Source: Bacteroidaceae bacterium (GTDB lineage: Bacteria; Bacteroidota; Bacteroidia; Bacteroidales; Bacteroidaceae). From it: a stretch of 64,000 nt of DNA. A model generated the notes under the pieces. The model did not search any database and was not told the origin of the DNA. It was given only the letters and a program-made list of their open reading frames with translations. The stretch spans positions 17,343-81,342 of the forward strand of contig JAFWPH010000055.1 of assembly GCA_017509605.1 (NCBI GenBank). The letters are read 5' to 3'. The position numbers were made by a program, and so were the translations under genes. Positions 43,985-52,088 of this stretch are shown here, in pieces. Every line of letters begins with the position of its first letter. Position 1 is the first letter of the stretch.

Positions 43985-44005
43985 ATCGTTGTCTTATTTT
44001 GAGTA

Positions 44006-44857
44006 TCAGAAAATGCTGTGCAGCCTTGTAATTTTCTCCGTTCCGTCAGCAATGGCTTTCGCCGTTAGGAAGATGTTCCTATACGCGTCGGTTTGGGTTT
44101 TGAACGAAATATACTTCACGTTTGTTCCCGCCACGAGAGCGTCAGGTTGTCGGAGTTCAGGCAAAACGTCCTTCCACTTCTTGTCGAGCCAAAATGAAGA
44201 GTTGAGCGTGTTTCCCTCCATTGGGACGACGAGCGGAGTTGACCATCTGTTGAGCCACCTCCCGAGTTGAGCGCCAGACACAGATAGACCGACGCCATCC
44301 GAATTGAGTTTGTCAGGAAGGATATAGGCAGGTTGAACATCGTCGTTGCGATGACTGGGTATGACCTTGAAATTAGCGAATCTTCGCTGCATCGCATACA
44401 TCAGCATGTTGAAGTCGGTGTGCTCGCCTATGACGAAAGCCGGCAGATGGTCATGCCGGGGTATGATCGTCATATAGTCGGTGATTTTACACATGGCTTT
44501 TTCCGGCAGATACTGGTCGTAATACGTGTCGTATTCAAACCGTTGTCCATTGTGAAAAAACATGGCGTTCCACCCCTGTGTGTCAACCTGTCCTCCACTT
44601 ACATGTTCCAGTACGTGGGTAAATGAGAAAGGATGCTGGTTCATGCCGTCGATGCTCAGTTGGAGTGTTCCTTGTCGTTCAGCGCAATGGCACAGATAGG
44701 TCTCGATGCAGTCTTGACGAATAACAATCAACATGAAGTCGTCTCTTGCTTCCAAATGACAGCAACAGTAGAAAGCCTCACGTTCGGCCTGCGACACAAA
44801 GTCGGGGTCGTTGAGTTTGTCCTCGAGATAGTGTTGATATGTTAAGGTTAAGTTCAT
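44006..44857 (-). CDS. Unknown cytoplasmic protein, first gene of the cluster
   Basis: Starting at 44857 (MNLTLTYQHYLEDKL) gives 283 residues; an ATG two codons upstream is possible. I recognise no domain. There is no signal peptide or membrane span. Two cysteine-containing spots (FYCCCHLEA and YLCHCAE) stand out in the first 60 residues but do not form a clear zinc motif. An alpha/beta pattern is visible in FMLIVIRQDCIETYL, LPAFVIGEHTDFNMLMYA and WSTPLVVPMEGN. It lies first after the promoter at 44985-45016. The function must be found by structure or partner analysis. Confidence 0.8.
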   Translation of the reverse strand: MNLTLTYQHYLEDKLNDPDFVSQAEREAFYCCCHLEARDDFMLIVIRQDCIETYLCHCAERQGTLQLSIDGMNQHPFSFTHVLEHVSGGQVDTQGWNAMFFHNGQRFEYDTYYDQYLPEKAMCKITDYMTIIPRHDHLPAFVIGEHTDFNMLMYAMQRRFANFKVIPSHRNDDVQPAYILPDKLNSDGVGLSVSGAQLGRWLNRWSTPLVVPMEGNTLNSSFWLDKKWKDVLPELRQPDALVAGTNVKYISFKTQTDAYRNIFLTAKAIADGTEKITRLHSIF

Positions 44858-44984
44858 AAGCATAGTGTTTTATCAAGATAGTTCTTCATAGTTTGATCTT
44901 TGACTTTCCCGTCAGAAAAAGAGAATCGGGGTTTCTTTCCAATGATAAGGATATCTTTCATCCGCTTTTTCCGACATCGCGTTG

Positions 44985-45016
44985 CAAATTTAATGCATTT
45001 TTTTGTATGCGCACAA
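44985..45016 (-). promoter_or_regulatory. Promoter of the 14-gene kinase/vWA/AAA+ cluster
   Basis: On the minus strand TTG (45014-45016), 21 bases and TAAATTTG (44985-44992) match the Bacteroidetes promoter well. Transcription would start near 44979 and leave a leader of about 120 bases before the first gene. Confidence 0.7.
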
Positions 45017-45140
45017 GACAATCTGTAGAAAAAGTCGGGTAACCGGTCTTTTTTAGGTACAAAAGTCAGAAGGAATTGAAGAATGAAGGCAAAAGTCACA
45101 AAGAAACGGATGACAGGCATCTTCATCCACTGTTTTTGTC

Positions 45141-45148
45141 TATTTTTG
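45141..45148 (+). promoter_or_regulatory. Possible -7 element (TATTTTTG) for the ECF sigma gene
   Basis: TATTTTTG matches TAnnTTTG about 135 bases before the sigma-factor start. No TTG box at proper spacing is seen, so an alternative sigma factor, possibly its own, may read another site closer to the gene. Confidence 0.35.
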
Positions 45149-45282
45149 CGGAAAAAAGTAGAAAATGGTGAAAAAAGCGCGAAACAAGCGTGATATTTTT
45201 CCTTTATTGTCGTATAACGAGTAGAGGGGCCTTCTAAAAATTCCCCGTTTACATATATTAATAATCAAAAACAGGACTGGTG

Positions 45283-45831
45283 ATGCAGACAGAAAAGCAG
45301 ATTGTGGAATCCGTGAAGAAGGGTGAGCGCAAAGGGCAGGACGAGTTGGTCAGCCGTTTCGCCGCTCCCGTCTTCGCCATGATAGCGAGGCAGGTTCCCG
45401 ATATGATGGATGCTCAGGAGCTGCTTCAAGACACCTTCCTCAAAGCCTTCCGTTATATTGGCCATTTTGACGGCTATCAGTCTTCCCTCTCCACCTGGTT
45501 ATGCCGGATTGCCTACCAACAGACGATAGATTTTCTGAAACGCCATCGACCCTTTGTGATATCAATGGAAGACAGTTCGGTCTGGCAGACAGATATCAGC
45601 AATGAGGAACTGGAAGCAGAACTCTCCACAGGCAACGAACAACGCATCGAACAGTTGCAAGCACAGATGGAACAGTTGCCCCACGAAGAAAGGATGCTGC
45701 TCACACTCTACTACTTCGACGACCGCCCGCTCACCGAGATAGCCTTTATCACAGGCATCGACTCGAAAGCACTGGCCAGCCGACTCTACCGAATCAGAAA
45801 GAAACTCTATAAGAAACTTACAGCGATATGA
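45283..45831 (+). CDS. ECF-type RNA polymerase sigma factor
   Basis: The 182-residue protein (start 45283, MQTEKQIVESVKKGERKGQ) has region 2 (DAQELLQDTFLKAFRYIGHFDGYQSSLSTWLCRIAYQQTIDFLKR) and region 4 (LPHEERMLLTLYYFDDRPLTEIAFITGIDSKALASRLYRIRKKLYK). These are the promoter -10 and -35 recognition parts of extracytoplasmic-function sigma factors. The stop overlaps the start of the next gene by four bases, the normal layout for a sigma factor and its membrane-bound regulator. Confidence 0.94.
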   Translation: MQTEKQIVESVKKGERKGQDELVSRFAAPVFAMIARQVPDMMDAQELLQDTFLKAFRYIGHFDGYQSSLSTWLCRIAYQQTIDFLKRHRPFVISMEDSSVWQTDISNEELEAELSTGNEQRIEQLQAQMEQLPHEERMLLTLYYFDDRPLTEIAFITGIDSKALASRLYRIRKKLYKKLTAI

Positions 45832-46481
45832 ACAAACCGAAAGATACAGACCTGCGCGAAGCCATGCGCCGCATGTACGCCGACACGCCCCAATTGCCAT
45901 CCGATTTCATGGAAAGGATGCATCAAGCACGGGAGAAGGAAAACAAACGACGGACACTCCGACGTTGGTTATACCCGATATCCATCGGTGCTGTAGCCGC
46001 CAGCCTGCTGCTGTTGTTCTTTTTCAACCATAGTGGAGACCAACCCACGGAACGGCCTTTGGTAGCCAAGCAGAAAACAGAGGCAACTCAGCCGAACAAC
46101 GTAAAAGAGGCAACGCAGCCGAACAACGTAAAAGAGGAACCACAGCAAGCCGTTGAAGACACACAAACGGCAACAGAAGTGGTGAGGCAGAACGCTACAG
46201 TCGAGCACATAGAAAAAGCGCAAGTCGTCCAACACAAACCGGTGAAAAAGGCTAAGAAGAGGAATAAGACGATACCTCAAGTACAACAGGAAGAACAGCA
46301 TGTTGCCCTCACTGAAAGCCAAAGCCAAGAAGCCTCACCAGCAGCCGACGAACCTGTCATAGCACCCGTTCACTACGCTTCACCCGACCCATACCTTACG
46401 ATGGCCTCCCAGGTACAGGATATCAGAACACGAGGCGAACGCCTGCATAAGGAAGTGGCATTACTCATGGATAACCTATAA
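45828..46481 (+). CDS. Single-pass membrane protein, putative anti-sigma factor
   Basis: The 217-residue protein has a short cytoplasmic N terminus (MRRMYADTPQLPSDFMERMHQ), one membrane span (LYPISIGAVAASLLLLFFF, about 48-66) and a hydrophilic, Gln/Lys/Glu-rich outer part. The outer part includes an exact nine-residue repeat (EATQPNNVK twice) encoded by a 27-base tandem repeat. The ATGA overlap with the sigma gene and the topology make it the likely anti-sigma factor. It has no zinc-binding HxxxCxxC motif. Confidence 0.82.
   Translation: MNKPKDTDLREAMRRMYADTPQLPSDFMERMHQAREKENKRRTLRRWLYPISIGAVAASLLLLFFFNHSGDQPTERPLVAKQKTEATQPNNVKEATQPNNVKEEPQQAVEDTQTATEVVRQNATVEHIEKAQVVQHKPVKKAKKRNKTIPQVQQEEQHVALTESQSQEASPAADEPVIAPVHYASPDPYLTMASQVQDIRTRGERLHKEVALLMDNL
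46080..46133 (+). repeat. 27-base tandem repeat within the anti-sigma gene
   Basis: Two 27-base units (46080-46106 and 46107-46133) differ at one base and encode EATQPNNVK twice. The unit is in frame, so it could expand or contract without breaking the gene. Confidence 0.9.
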
Positions 46482-46503
46482 AAACATGGATAACCTATAA
46501 AAA
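46466..46503 (+). repeat. 19-base exact tandem duplication across the anti-sigma stop codon
   Basis: CATGGATAACCTATAAAAA occurs twice in direct succession. The first copy carries the last codons MDNL and the stop of the anti-sigma gene; the second would encode the same tetrapeptide after the stop. Confidence 0.9.
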
Positions 46504-46516
46504 CAGAATAAGAACG

Positions 46517-47638
46517 ATGAAAAAGTTTCTCACCATCATGCTGCTGGCAACGTTGTCTGCCACAGCCCATAGCCAGGAAGCCAACGAACGTCTCCACCAG
46601 TTGGAAACCTACCTAAAGGAATTGGAGTATGGCGTCAGCCATGAACAATCCAACACTCACGAAAGAGGAATCACCCACCGATGGCGCACGTCTTTCCCTA
46701 TATATCTACTCCCTCACCCCTCCAACAACGGGAACATGAGCGAAGAGCAACGACAGAAGGTCATCCACTCCATCGACAGCATCAACGCCAGAAGAGAGGA
46801 GCAGATGAACAAAGCCCTCGACTCCATCCGTATCGCTTTTGCCGCTTTAGGCAAGTATGCCTCGGAGAGTTACCTTTATGAGTATCACAAGGACGGTACC
46901 GACACCATCAAATATTCCTTAGCATTCCGTCAAGAGGAAGACTCACTTTATTCCTCCCGCTACGGCAACCAGGTCTATTTCCACAATGCCCGTGAAGTAG
47001 CGAGTTTCGACTACCAGAAGGGCTACGACTCCAACTACAACAGAGTCAATGGCTATGGCAGTTACCAACACGTCTATACCATCCCGAACGGCATCACTTG
47101 GGACGACTTGAAACCCTTCGACTTCGCCGCCTTCGAAGCGCAAATCCAACCCGTACTGAAAACGTTGAAAAAGCTGAAAGGATCGAAGACCTATCCCGTC
47201 TATTGGCGTCACGACGAAGGATTTGAAGACAACGTTGGCAATGGAGGCCTCATCTCTAAGGTGAGCCGCCAAAGCGAATATGGCGACAACAAACACACAG
47301 GACTGACCACCGGTACCCATTACTTCATCCCCATCCAGTACAAATCCGAAGCAGAAGCCATCTACCACCAACTGGACTCACTGACACACAACTATGTGGA
47401 CAACCACCCCGAGCAGCAGTACACTTATTATTACTCCTCACGCTTTCTTCCACACGCCAATATCACTGGCATTGTTGAAGGCCATGACATCAGGGGCGAC
47501 AAGGATTATCACCTCAAATGCATGATGGACGAAGAAGGCTACCATATCCTCGTCATCACCACCAAAGGCGAACTATGGACACCCAAAGACTGGCAGAAGC
47601 TGAAAAGCTACATTAATGGGGAAAAAGTCTATCGGTAA
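46517..47638 (+). CDS. Secreted protein of unknown function in the sigma-factor operon
   Basis: The 373-residue protein starts with a signal peptide (MKKFLTIMLLATLSATAHSQ). A coiled-coil-like part (about 90-125, SIDSINARREEQMNKALDSI) is followed by a mixed alpha/beta region with many Tyr residues (YQKGYDSNYNRVNGYGSYQH). I know no family. It is 35 bases after the putative anti-sigma gene and probably in the same transcript, so it may be a periplasmic partner of the ECF system. Transcription ends at the hairpin 47663-47702. Confidence 0.8.
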   Translation: MKKFLTIMLLATLSATAHSQEANERLHQLETYLKELEYGVSHEQSNTHERGITHRWRTSFPIYLLPHPSNNGNMSEEQRQKVIHSIDSINARREEQMNKALDSIRIAFAALGKYASESYLYEYHKDGTDTIKYSLAFRQEEDSLYSSRYGNQVYFHNAREVASFDYQKGYDSNYNRVNGYGSYQHVYTIPNGITWDDLKPFDFAAFEAQIQPVLKTLKKLKGSKTYPVYWRHDEGFEDNVGNGGLISKVSRQSEYGDNKHTGLTTGTHYFIPIQYKSEAEAIYHQLDSLTHNYVDNHPEQQYTYYYSSRFLPHANITGIVEGHDIRGDKDYHLKCMMDEEGYHILVITTKGELWTPKDWQKLKSYINGEKVYR

Positions 47639-47662
47639 GGAATAAAAGACAAGGCATAAGAC

Positions 47663-47706
47663 AAAGAGGCGGAGTGTGATACAAATCATGCTCCGCCTCT
47701 TTTGTT
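47663..47706. terminator. Strong bidirectional terminator
   Basis: AAAGAGGCGGAG (47663-47674) and CTCCGCCTCTTT (47691-47702) form a perfect 12-bp stem flanked by A and T runs between two convergent genes. Confidence 0.9.
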
Positions 47707-47711
47707 TATGA

Positions 47712-50081
47712 TTACAAGACTGATAGCTCGGAGAAATAGAAGTCGCGGAGAGGTTTTGTGACAATGTCTCCTTTAAGGGTGACGGGTTGCTGGAGGCGAA
47801 TATCCTCGGACGATGCTCCGACCTTGATGACATACTGGCCAGGAGCGATGTTCCATTGACGCTCGTCCTGATGTGTGTAGTAACCGAACTGCTCGGTAAA
47901 GAGTTTTACCTTGACGGTCTTGCTCTCCCCTGGCTGCAACGACACACGTGCAAAGCCCTGCAACTGGATAGGACGGATGGGAATATCGTTGTTGGCAGGT
48001 GAGAGATACACTTGTGCGATTTCATCAGCAGCCATCTTGCCAGTGTTCTTCACTTCAAAGGAGAATTGGATGCTCTCATCGGCAGTTGACCATTCGCCAT
48101 CGACTTTCAGGTTCTGATATTCAAATGTGGTGTAGGACAGTCCATAGCCGAAAGGCCACTGCACACGCGGGTCTTTCTCAGCTGTGTAGTTGTAGCATAG
48201 AGGTTCATAGACTTCTGTGTTGGGATAGCTGACGGATAGTTTTGCCGATGGTGACACCTTTCCGTAAAGGATGTCGGCCACGGCATTTCCCCCTTCCTCA
48301 CCGGGATACCATGCCTGAACGACAGCGGCACAACGCTCTGCAAGCCCAGAGATGACCTGTGCCCTTCCACCGAACACAACCAGCACCACAGGTTTTCCAG
48401 TCTTCAGCAGTTCCTCCACATATTGTTCCTGCTTGCCAGGCAATCGGAGTCCTTGGCGGTCGCGGTTCTCACCACAAAGCATCACGTTCTCGCCGACGGC
48501 AGCGATGATGACATCGGCTTGTTTCGCCAAGGCGAGTGCCTCAGCCTTGTCGGCTTTCTCGCCCGAATCCACCCTGCGGTGCAGCAACTCATACTCCCAT
48601 GCACGCTCGTCGCCCAGTTCAGAGAACTTCGTCTCAATCTCCTCCGTCCAGTCGCATCCACGGCTGTACATGATGTTGAAGCCGTCGGGCTTGCGACTGT
48701 TCATTCCCTCCAGAAGTGTCACGATATCGGGATACTCCAAGTCTTCCATGATCCGCTTCCAGAAATAGGTCATGGCCGGGAAGGAATAGTCGCCACACAT
48801 TGCCCACATGGAGTTGGCATTGGGCCCAGTGAGCAGGATTTTCTGTTCCTTTGAGGCATCTCCCACGAGTGGCAGAATACCGTTATTTTCGAGGAGTACG
48901 ACCGACTGTGTGGCGATGTCGTAGGCTGTCTGGCGTTCCTCGGGGGTGTCAAGTGTGATTTGTTCCTTGCTATAAAGATAGGCATCCTTGTCGAACAAGC
49001 CAGCGCGGAACTTATAGCGCAGGACATCCTTCACAGCACGCTCGAAAGCTTCGGGTTGCACCAACCCTTTATCGATGGCCTCCTGCAAATTGCGATAGTC
49101 GGAGCCCTCGGGGAAATCGACATCGTTTCCGGCATTGATGGCCATGGCGGCCTTCATGGCAGAAGCAGAGGCATTTGCTCCCTCGGAGGGAACAGGCAGT
49201 TGTCCAATGGCCGTATAGTCGCTGACCACCATACCGTCGAAGCCCAGATATCCACGCAGGATGTCCATGAGGATTTTGGTGTTGCCCACACAGTTGTTCT
49301 TCTTCCCGTCGACATCGAGCATGGCGTGATAGCCCGGCATCACGGCTTTGCTTCCAGCCAAGCGAATCATCGTTTCGTGCGGCAGGAGGATTTCCTCCAT
49401 GAGTTCCTTCTCATCGGCATCTCCACCACCGCCGTAGCCGAGGTAATGCTTGGAGCAGGTGCCGACACCTTTCTTCAAGTCTCCCTGTTGCAATCCGCGC
49501 ACAAAGGCAGTGCCCATGACAGCGGAAAGGTAGGCGTCCTCGCCATACGACTCCTCCAGTCGGTTGAAACTGGGTGTGCGGCACACATCGACCATGGGCG
49601 AGAGCGACAACACACCGCCCATCTTGCGCATGGCGTTAGCCGTCTGACGTGTTTTGAGTTCAGCCAGTTGTGGATTGAAGGAACAAGCCTGCCCTATCTG
49701 CTGCGGATAGATGGTGGAACCTTTGGTGTTGACCCCAGACAGCACTTCCTCGTGATAGAGGGCGGGGATGCCGTTGGGGGTATTGTGTATCAGCCAGTCC
49801 TGCACTTCAGCCACACGGTCGCGCAGCACGTTGGGGTCAACAGGTTTCTGTGATGCGAACTGCGAGAAATGTCCGATGCCGTTAGGTATCAGTTGTCGGC
49901 ATTTGGCCGTGTCGAGTTGTCCTTGTTCATCGAGTAGGTCATCCATATACATTCCCCTCAATTGAGCGATTCGTTCCTCCTGCGACATACGGTTGTAGAG
50001 TTCGTTGACCTGCTGTTCGATGTCAACAGCGGAATTACAGCCTGCTAAGATTCCAGCCATAGCGATGATGAGTTTTTTCAT
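47712..50081 (-). CDS. GH3 glycosidase lipoprotein (beta-glucosidase/beta-xylosidase type)
   Basis: The 789-residue protein has a lipoprotein signal (MKKLIIAMAGILAGCNS, Cys 15). The GH3 N-terminal barrel contains GIPALYHEEVLSG and SPMVDVCRTP, and the nucleophile is Asp 288 in GFDGMVVSDYTAIG. The second alpha/beta domain and a fibronectin-III-like C-terminal domain (VYLSPANNDIPIRPIQLQGFARVSLQPGESKTV, broken here into its parts) complete the usual three-domain form. It would remove single sugars from the ends of plant or other beta-glycans in the periplasm. A small gene follows upstream at 50103-50327. Confidence 0.93.
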   Translation of the reverse strand: MKKLIIAMAGILAGCNSAVDIEQQVNELYNRMSQEERIAQLRGMYMDDLLDEQGQLDTAKCRQLIPNGIGHFSQFASQKPVDPNVLRDRVAEVQDWLIHNTPNGIPALYHEEVLSGVNTKGSTIYPQQIGQACSFNPQLAELKTRQTANAMRKMGGVLSLSPMVDVCRTPSFNRLEESYGEDAYLSAVMGTAFVRGLQQGDLKKGVGTCSKHYLGYGGGGDADEKELMEEILLPHETMIRLAGSKAVMPGYHAMLDVDGKKNNCVGNTKILMDILRGYLGFDGMVVSDYTAIGQLPVPSEGANASASAMKAAMAINAGNDVDFPEGSDYRNLQEAIDKGLVQPEAFERAVKDVLRYKFRAGLFDKDAYLYSKEQITLDTPEERQTAYDIATQSVVLLENNGILPLVGDASKEQKILLTGPNANSMWAMCGDYSFPAMTYFWKRIMEDLEYPDIVTLLEGMNSRKPDGFNIMYSRGCDWTEEIETKFSELGDERAWEYELLHRRVDSGEKADKAEALALAKQADVIIAAVGENVMLCGENRDRQGLRLPGKQEQYVEELLKTGKPVVLVVFGGRAQVISGLAERCAAVVQAWYPGEEGGNAVADILYGKVSPSAKLSVSYPNTEVYEPLCYNYTAEKDPRVQWPFGYGLSYTTFEYQNLKVDGEWSTADESIQFSFEVKNTGKMAADEIAQVYLSPANNDIPIRPIQLQGFARVSLQPGESKTVKVKLFTEQFGYYTHQDERQWNIAPGQYVIKVGASSEDIRLQQPVTLKGDIVTKPLRDFYFSELSVL

Positions 50082-50102
50082 AACAACCTATTTGTGATTA
50101 TT

Positions 50103-50327
50103 CTATTGCTGTTTTAGTTTCTTTCTTCCTTGTTCCTTTGCCTGATTCATCTGTTCCACTCGCTCGGAAAAATTGGCAAGATTCAGCAAAACCTCTTCAT
50201 CAGAGTTGCTGTCGCTCGTTGTTTCCAAGAGTTTTTTCTGTCCCTCAGCAAAAGCCTCCAGTTCTTTGTCAGACACCTTCATCAGTACCTTGCACTGATT
50301 TAGAAGCTTTTCCATCTCACGCAGCAT
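50103..50327 (-). CDS. Small coiled-coil protein, hypothetical
   Basis: The 74-residue frame (MLREMEKLLNQCKVLMKVSD) fills the gap between the glucosaminidase and GH3 genes on the same strand, 14 bases after the first and 21 before the second. Composition is charged and helical, with no membrane span; a start at the second Met is also possible. I know no family. Position and composition make it a likely real gene. Confidence 0.6.
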   Translation of the reverse strand: MLREMEKLLNQCKVLMKVSDKELEAFAEGQKKLLETTSDSNSDEEVLLNLANFSERVEQMNQAKEQGRKKLKQQ

Positions 50328-50341
50328 AGAGTGGCTGCTTT

Positions 50342-51289
50342 CTATCTGACCTTGAGTAGGTCTCCCGGCTGTGGTGAGTAAGCGGCAGACTTGAAGTTCT
50401 TCTTGTAGAGATACTTGATTCGTATGCCGTAGAGTTGTGCGATGGAATACATGGACTCTCCTGGCTGGACCTTGTGCCAGTACTTGCGGTACTTACGATC
50501 CGCCTTCTTCTGCTTCTTGTGCAGGTAGATGAAAGTGCCAGGCTGGATGGGGTCTGTGACCACTGCCTCGTTGTACTTCAGCAGACGTCTCCTGCTCTTG
50601 TGGAGCGACTTCGACAGCGACTGCCATGTGTCGCCCGGCAGTGCCACCACACAAACCACTCCATTGTTGACGGTATAGGTATGTTTTCCAGCAGGTTGGC
50701 TGTCCGTTATTGTTGTTGTGGTGGTTGCGATATCGTAAATCTCGTCGTGGTAACCTCCATGATTGCCCTTTCCGCCTTTATCATACTGATAGAGTTCGTA
50801 GGTCTCGATGATATTTATCAGTCGTGTGGCGTATGTAGGTGAAGTGGCGTATCCACACTCCTTGAGTCCTTTGGCCCATCCCTTGTAGTCGGTGATTTTC
50901 AAATTGAAGAGCCTCTTGTATCGGTCGCGCAACAAGAAGCGCGAATGATCCTCGTAGGAGTCCTTCGCATTGCCATAAACGCGGAAGCAGTCGTTCTTCT
51001 GGTCGTCATCCTTGTACATGCGTCGCCCCGTCCATCCACCTCCGCACTTGATGCCGAAATGGTTGTTTCCCTTAGTGGCCAAGTCGCTTCTCCCCGCTCC
51101 GCTCTCGAGCAGTCCCTGTGCCAGAGTGATACTTGCCGGTATATGGTATTTCTCCATCTCCTTGATGGCCATATCCTTGTATTGGTGGATGTAATTGAGG
51201 TAAGTCTGGTTCTGTCTGTTCTGAGCCATTGCCGGCAGTGCGAACACAGATAGAACAGATAATGCAATATATAAAAGCGTTTTTTTCAT
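50342..51289 (-). CDS. Secreted N-acetylglucosaminidase (GH73) with LysM domains
   Basis: Starting at 51289 (MKKTLLYIALSVLSVFALPAMAQ) gives 315 residues with a signal peptide; the longer frame to 51589 runs through the divergent cytidine deaminase gene and is rejected. The GH73 domain has IPASITLAQGLLESGAGRSDLA with the catalytic Glu, and NNHFGIKCGGGWTG. Two LysM-type peptidoglycan-binding repeats close it (VALPGDTWQSLSKSL and KVQPGESMYSIAQLYGI). It would cut glycan strands in the cell wall during growth or division. Confidence 0.92.
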   Translation of the reverse strand: MKKTLLYIALSVLSVFALPAMAQNRQNQTYLNYIHQYKDMAIKEMEKYHIPASITLAQGLLESGAGRSDLATKGNNHFGIKCGGGWTGRRMYKDDDQKNDCFRVYGNAKDSYEDHSRFLLRDRYKRLFNLKITDYKGWAKGLKECGYATSPTYATRLINIIETYELYQYDKGGKGNHGGYHDEIYDIATTTTTITDSQPAGKHTYTVNNGVVCVVALPGDTWQSLSKSLHKSRRRLLKYNEAVVTDPIQPGTFIYLHKKQKKADRKYRKYWHKVQPGESMYSIAQLYGIRIKYLYKKNFKSAAYSPQPGDLLKVR

Positions 51290-51310
51290 CCCTTGTCTTG
51301 TAATTCTGTG

Positions 51311-51318
51311 CAAATATA
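51311..51318 (-). promoter_or_regulatory. -7 element (TATATTTG) for the glucosaminidase gene
   Basis: TATATTTG on the minus strand lies 22 bases before the start at 51289. It is divergent from the -7 element at 51351-51358; no good TTG boxes accompany either. Confidence 0.5.
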
Positions 51319-51350
51319 ACGAAAAATCCTCATAATTGCGGATAAAATGA

Positions 51351-51358
51351 TATATTTG
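51351..51358 (+). promoter_or_regulatory. -7 element (TATATTTG) for cdd
   Basis: TATATTTG lies 27 bases before the cytidine deaminase start and fits the -7 consensus. Confidence 0.5.
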
Positions 51359-51384
51359 CAGAAAAAACCTCAAAAACTTATCCC

Positions 51385-51864
51385 ATGGAGACTCTTGAAT
51401 TGAAGACAAAGATCGTGAGACTGCATGAAGAGGAACTGGACGCACAACAGCAGAAAGCCCTCGCACAGGCCAAAGCCGCCACTCTCCGCAGCTACAGTCC
51501 CTACTCTCATTTCCGTGTAGGTGCATCGGTTGTGCTTGACAACGGCGAGGTGGTGAGCGGTTCCAACCAGGAGAACTGCGCCTACCCATCGGGTCTGTGC
51601 GCCGAGCGAACGGCCGTTTTCTATGCCAATTCCCGCTATCCCGGCAAACGCATCCTGTTGATATGCATAGCCGCCAGTTCCGAGGACGGCACCTTCACCA
51701 AGATTCCCATCAGTCCGTGTGGTGCGTGCCGTCAGGTGCTGGTTGAGTCGGAGCGGCGCGGCGGCCAGCCCCTTCAGGTCCTGCTCTACGGCAGTGATTG
51801 CTGCTACCTTGTGAAGAGTGCGAGAGACCTGTTGCCATTGACGTTTGACGACAGTTATCTGTAG
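51385..51864 (+). CDS. cdd: Cytidine deaminase
   Basis: The 159-residue protein is a single-domain, zinc-dependent cytidine deaminase of the homotetrameric type. SPYSHFRVGASVVLDNGEVV is the substrate-binding start, CAERTAVF gives the first zinc Cys and catalytic Glu, and PCGACRQVL gives the two other zinc cysteines. It converts cytidine and deoxycytidine to uridine forms in pyrimidine salvage. It stands alone with its own -7 element and is divergent from the glucosaminidase gene. Confidence 0.95.
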   Translation: METLELKTKIVRLHEEELDAQQQKALAQAKAATLRSYSPYSHFRVGASVVLDNGEVVSGSNQENCAYPSGLCAERTAVFYANSRYPGKRILLICIAASSEDGTFTKIPISPCGACRQVLVESERRGGQPLQVLLYGSDCCYLVKSARDLLPLTFDDSYL

Positions 51865-51908
51865 TTTATTCAGGGAACAGCCTCTTTTTATGTTAAAAAA
51901 ACGAGATA

Positions 51909-51941
51909 TTTTGGATAAGACAGAAAAGAATGATATTTTTG
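51909..51941 (+). promoter_or_regulatory. Promoter of the nhaD gene
   Basis: TTTTG (51909-51913), 20 bases and TATTTTTG (51934-51941) match the Bacteroidetes promoter very well. It leaves a leader of about 140 bases that includes the repeat fragment at 52021-52054. Confidence 0.7.
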
Positions 51942-52020
51942 TAGTTAAAATGGTGCAAAGCGTGTTCATTGCAGTGCTTGACCTCGCTCCACAAATCAAG
52001 ATCTAACCTTTAGGATATAA

Positions 52021-52054
52021 AATGGGAGTAAAAACAACTTCCGAAACTTTAGTA
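52021..52054 (+). repeat. Short relative of the structured repeat, before nhaD
   Basis: AATGGGAGTAAAAACAACTTCCGAAACTTTAGTA, given here only by its ends (AATGGGAGTAAA and AACTTCCGAAACTTTAGT), joins the first and last parts of the 4257-4458 element in the same order, with the hairpin core missing. Confidence 0.65.
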
Positions 52055-52088
52055 GGACAATAAAAAACAGCTATTCGACGTGTTAGTA

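Noticed and set aside
28537..44857. Classical tellurite-resistance (ter) operon
   Set aside because: Only the vWA/kinase/phosphatase triad fits; no TerB, TerC, TerD, TerE or TerZ-like protein is encoded.
44854..45126. 90-codon minus-strand frame with an N-terminal hydrophobic stretch
   Set aside because: It runs across the cluster promoter and into the first gene; the promoter motifs explain the region better.
51290..51589. 100-residue N-terminal extension of the glucosaminidase
   Set aside because: It overlaps the divergent cytidine deaminase gene and both promoters; the signal peptide starts at 51289.
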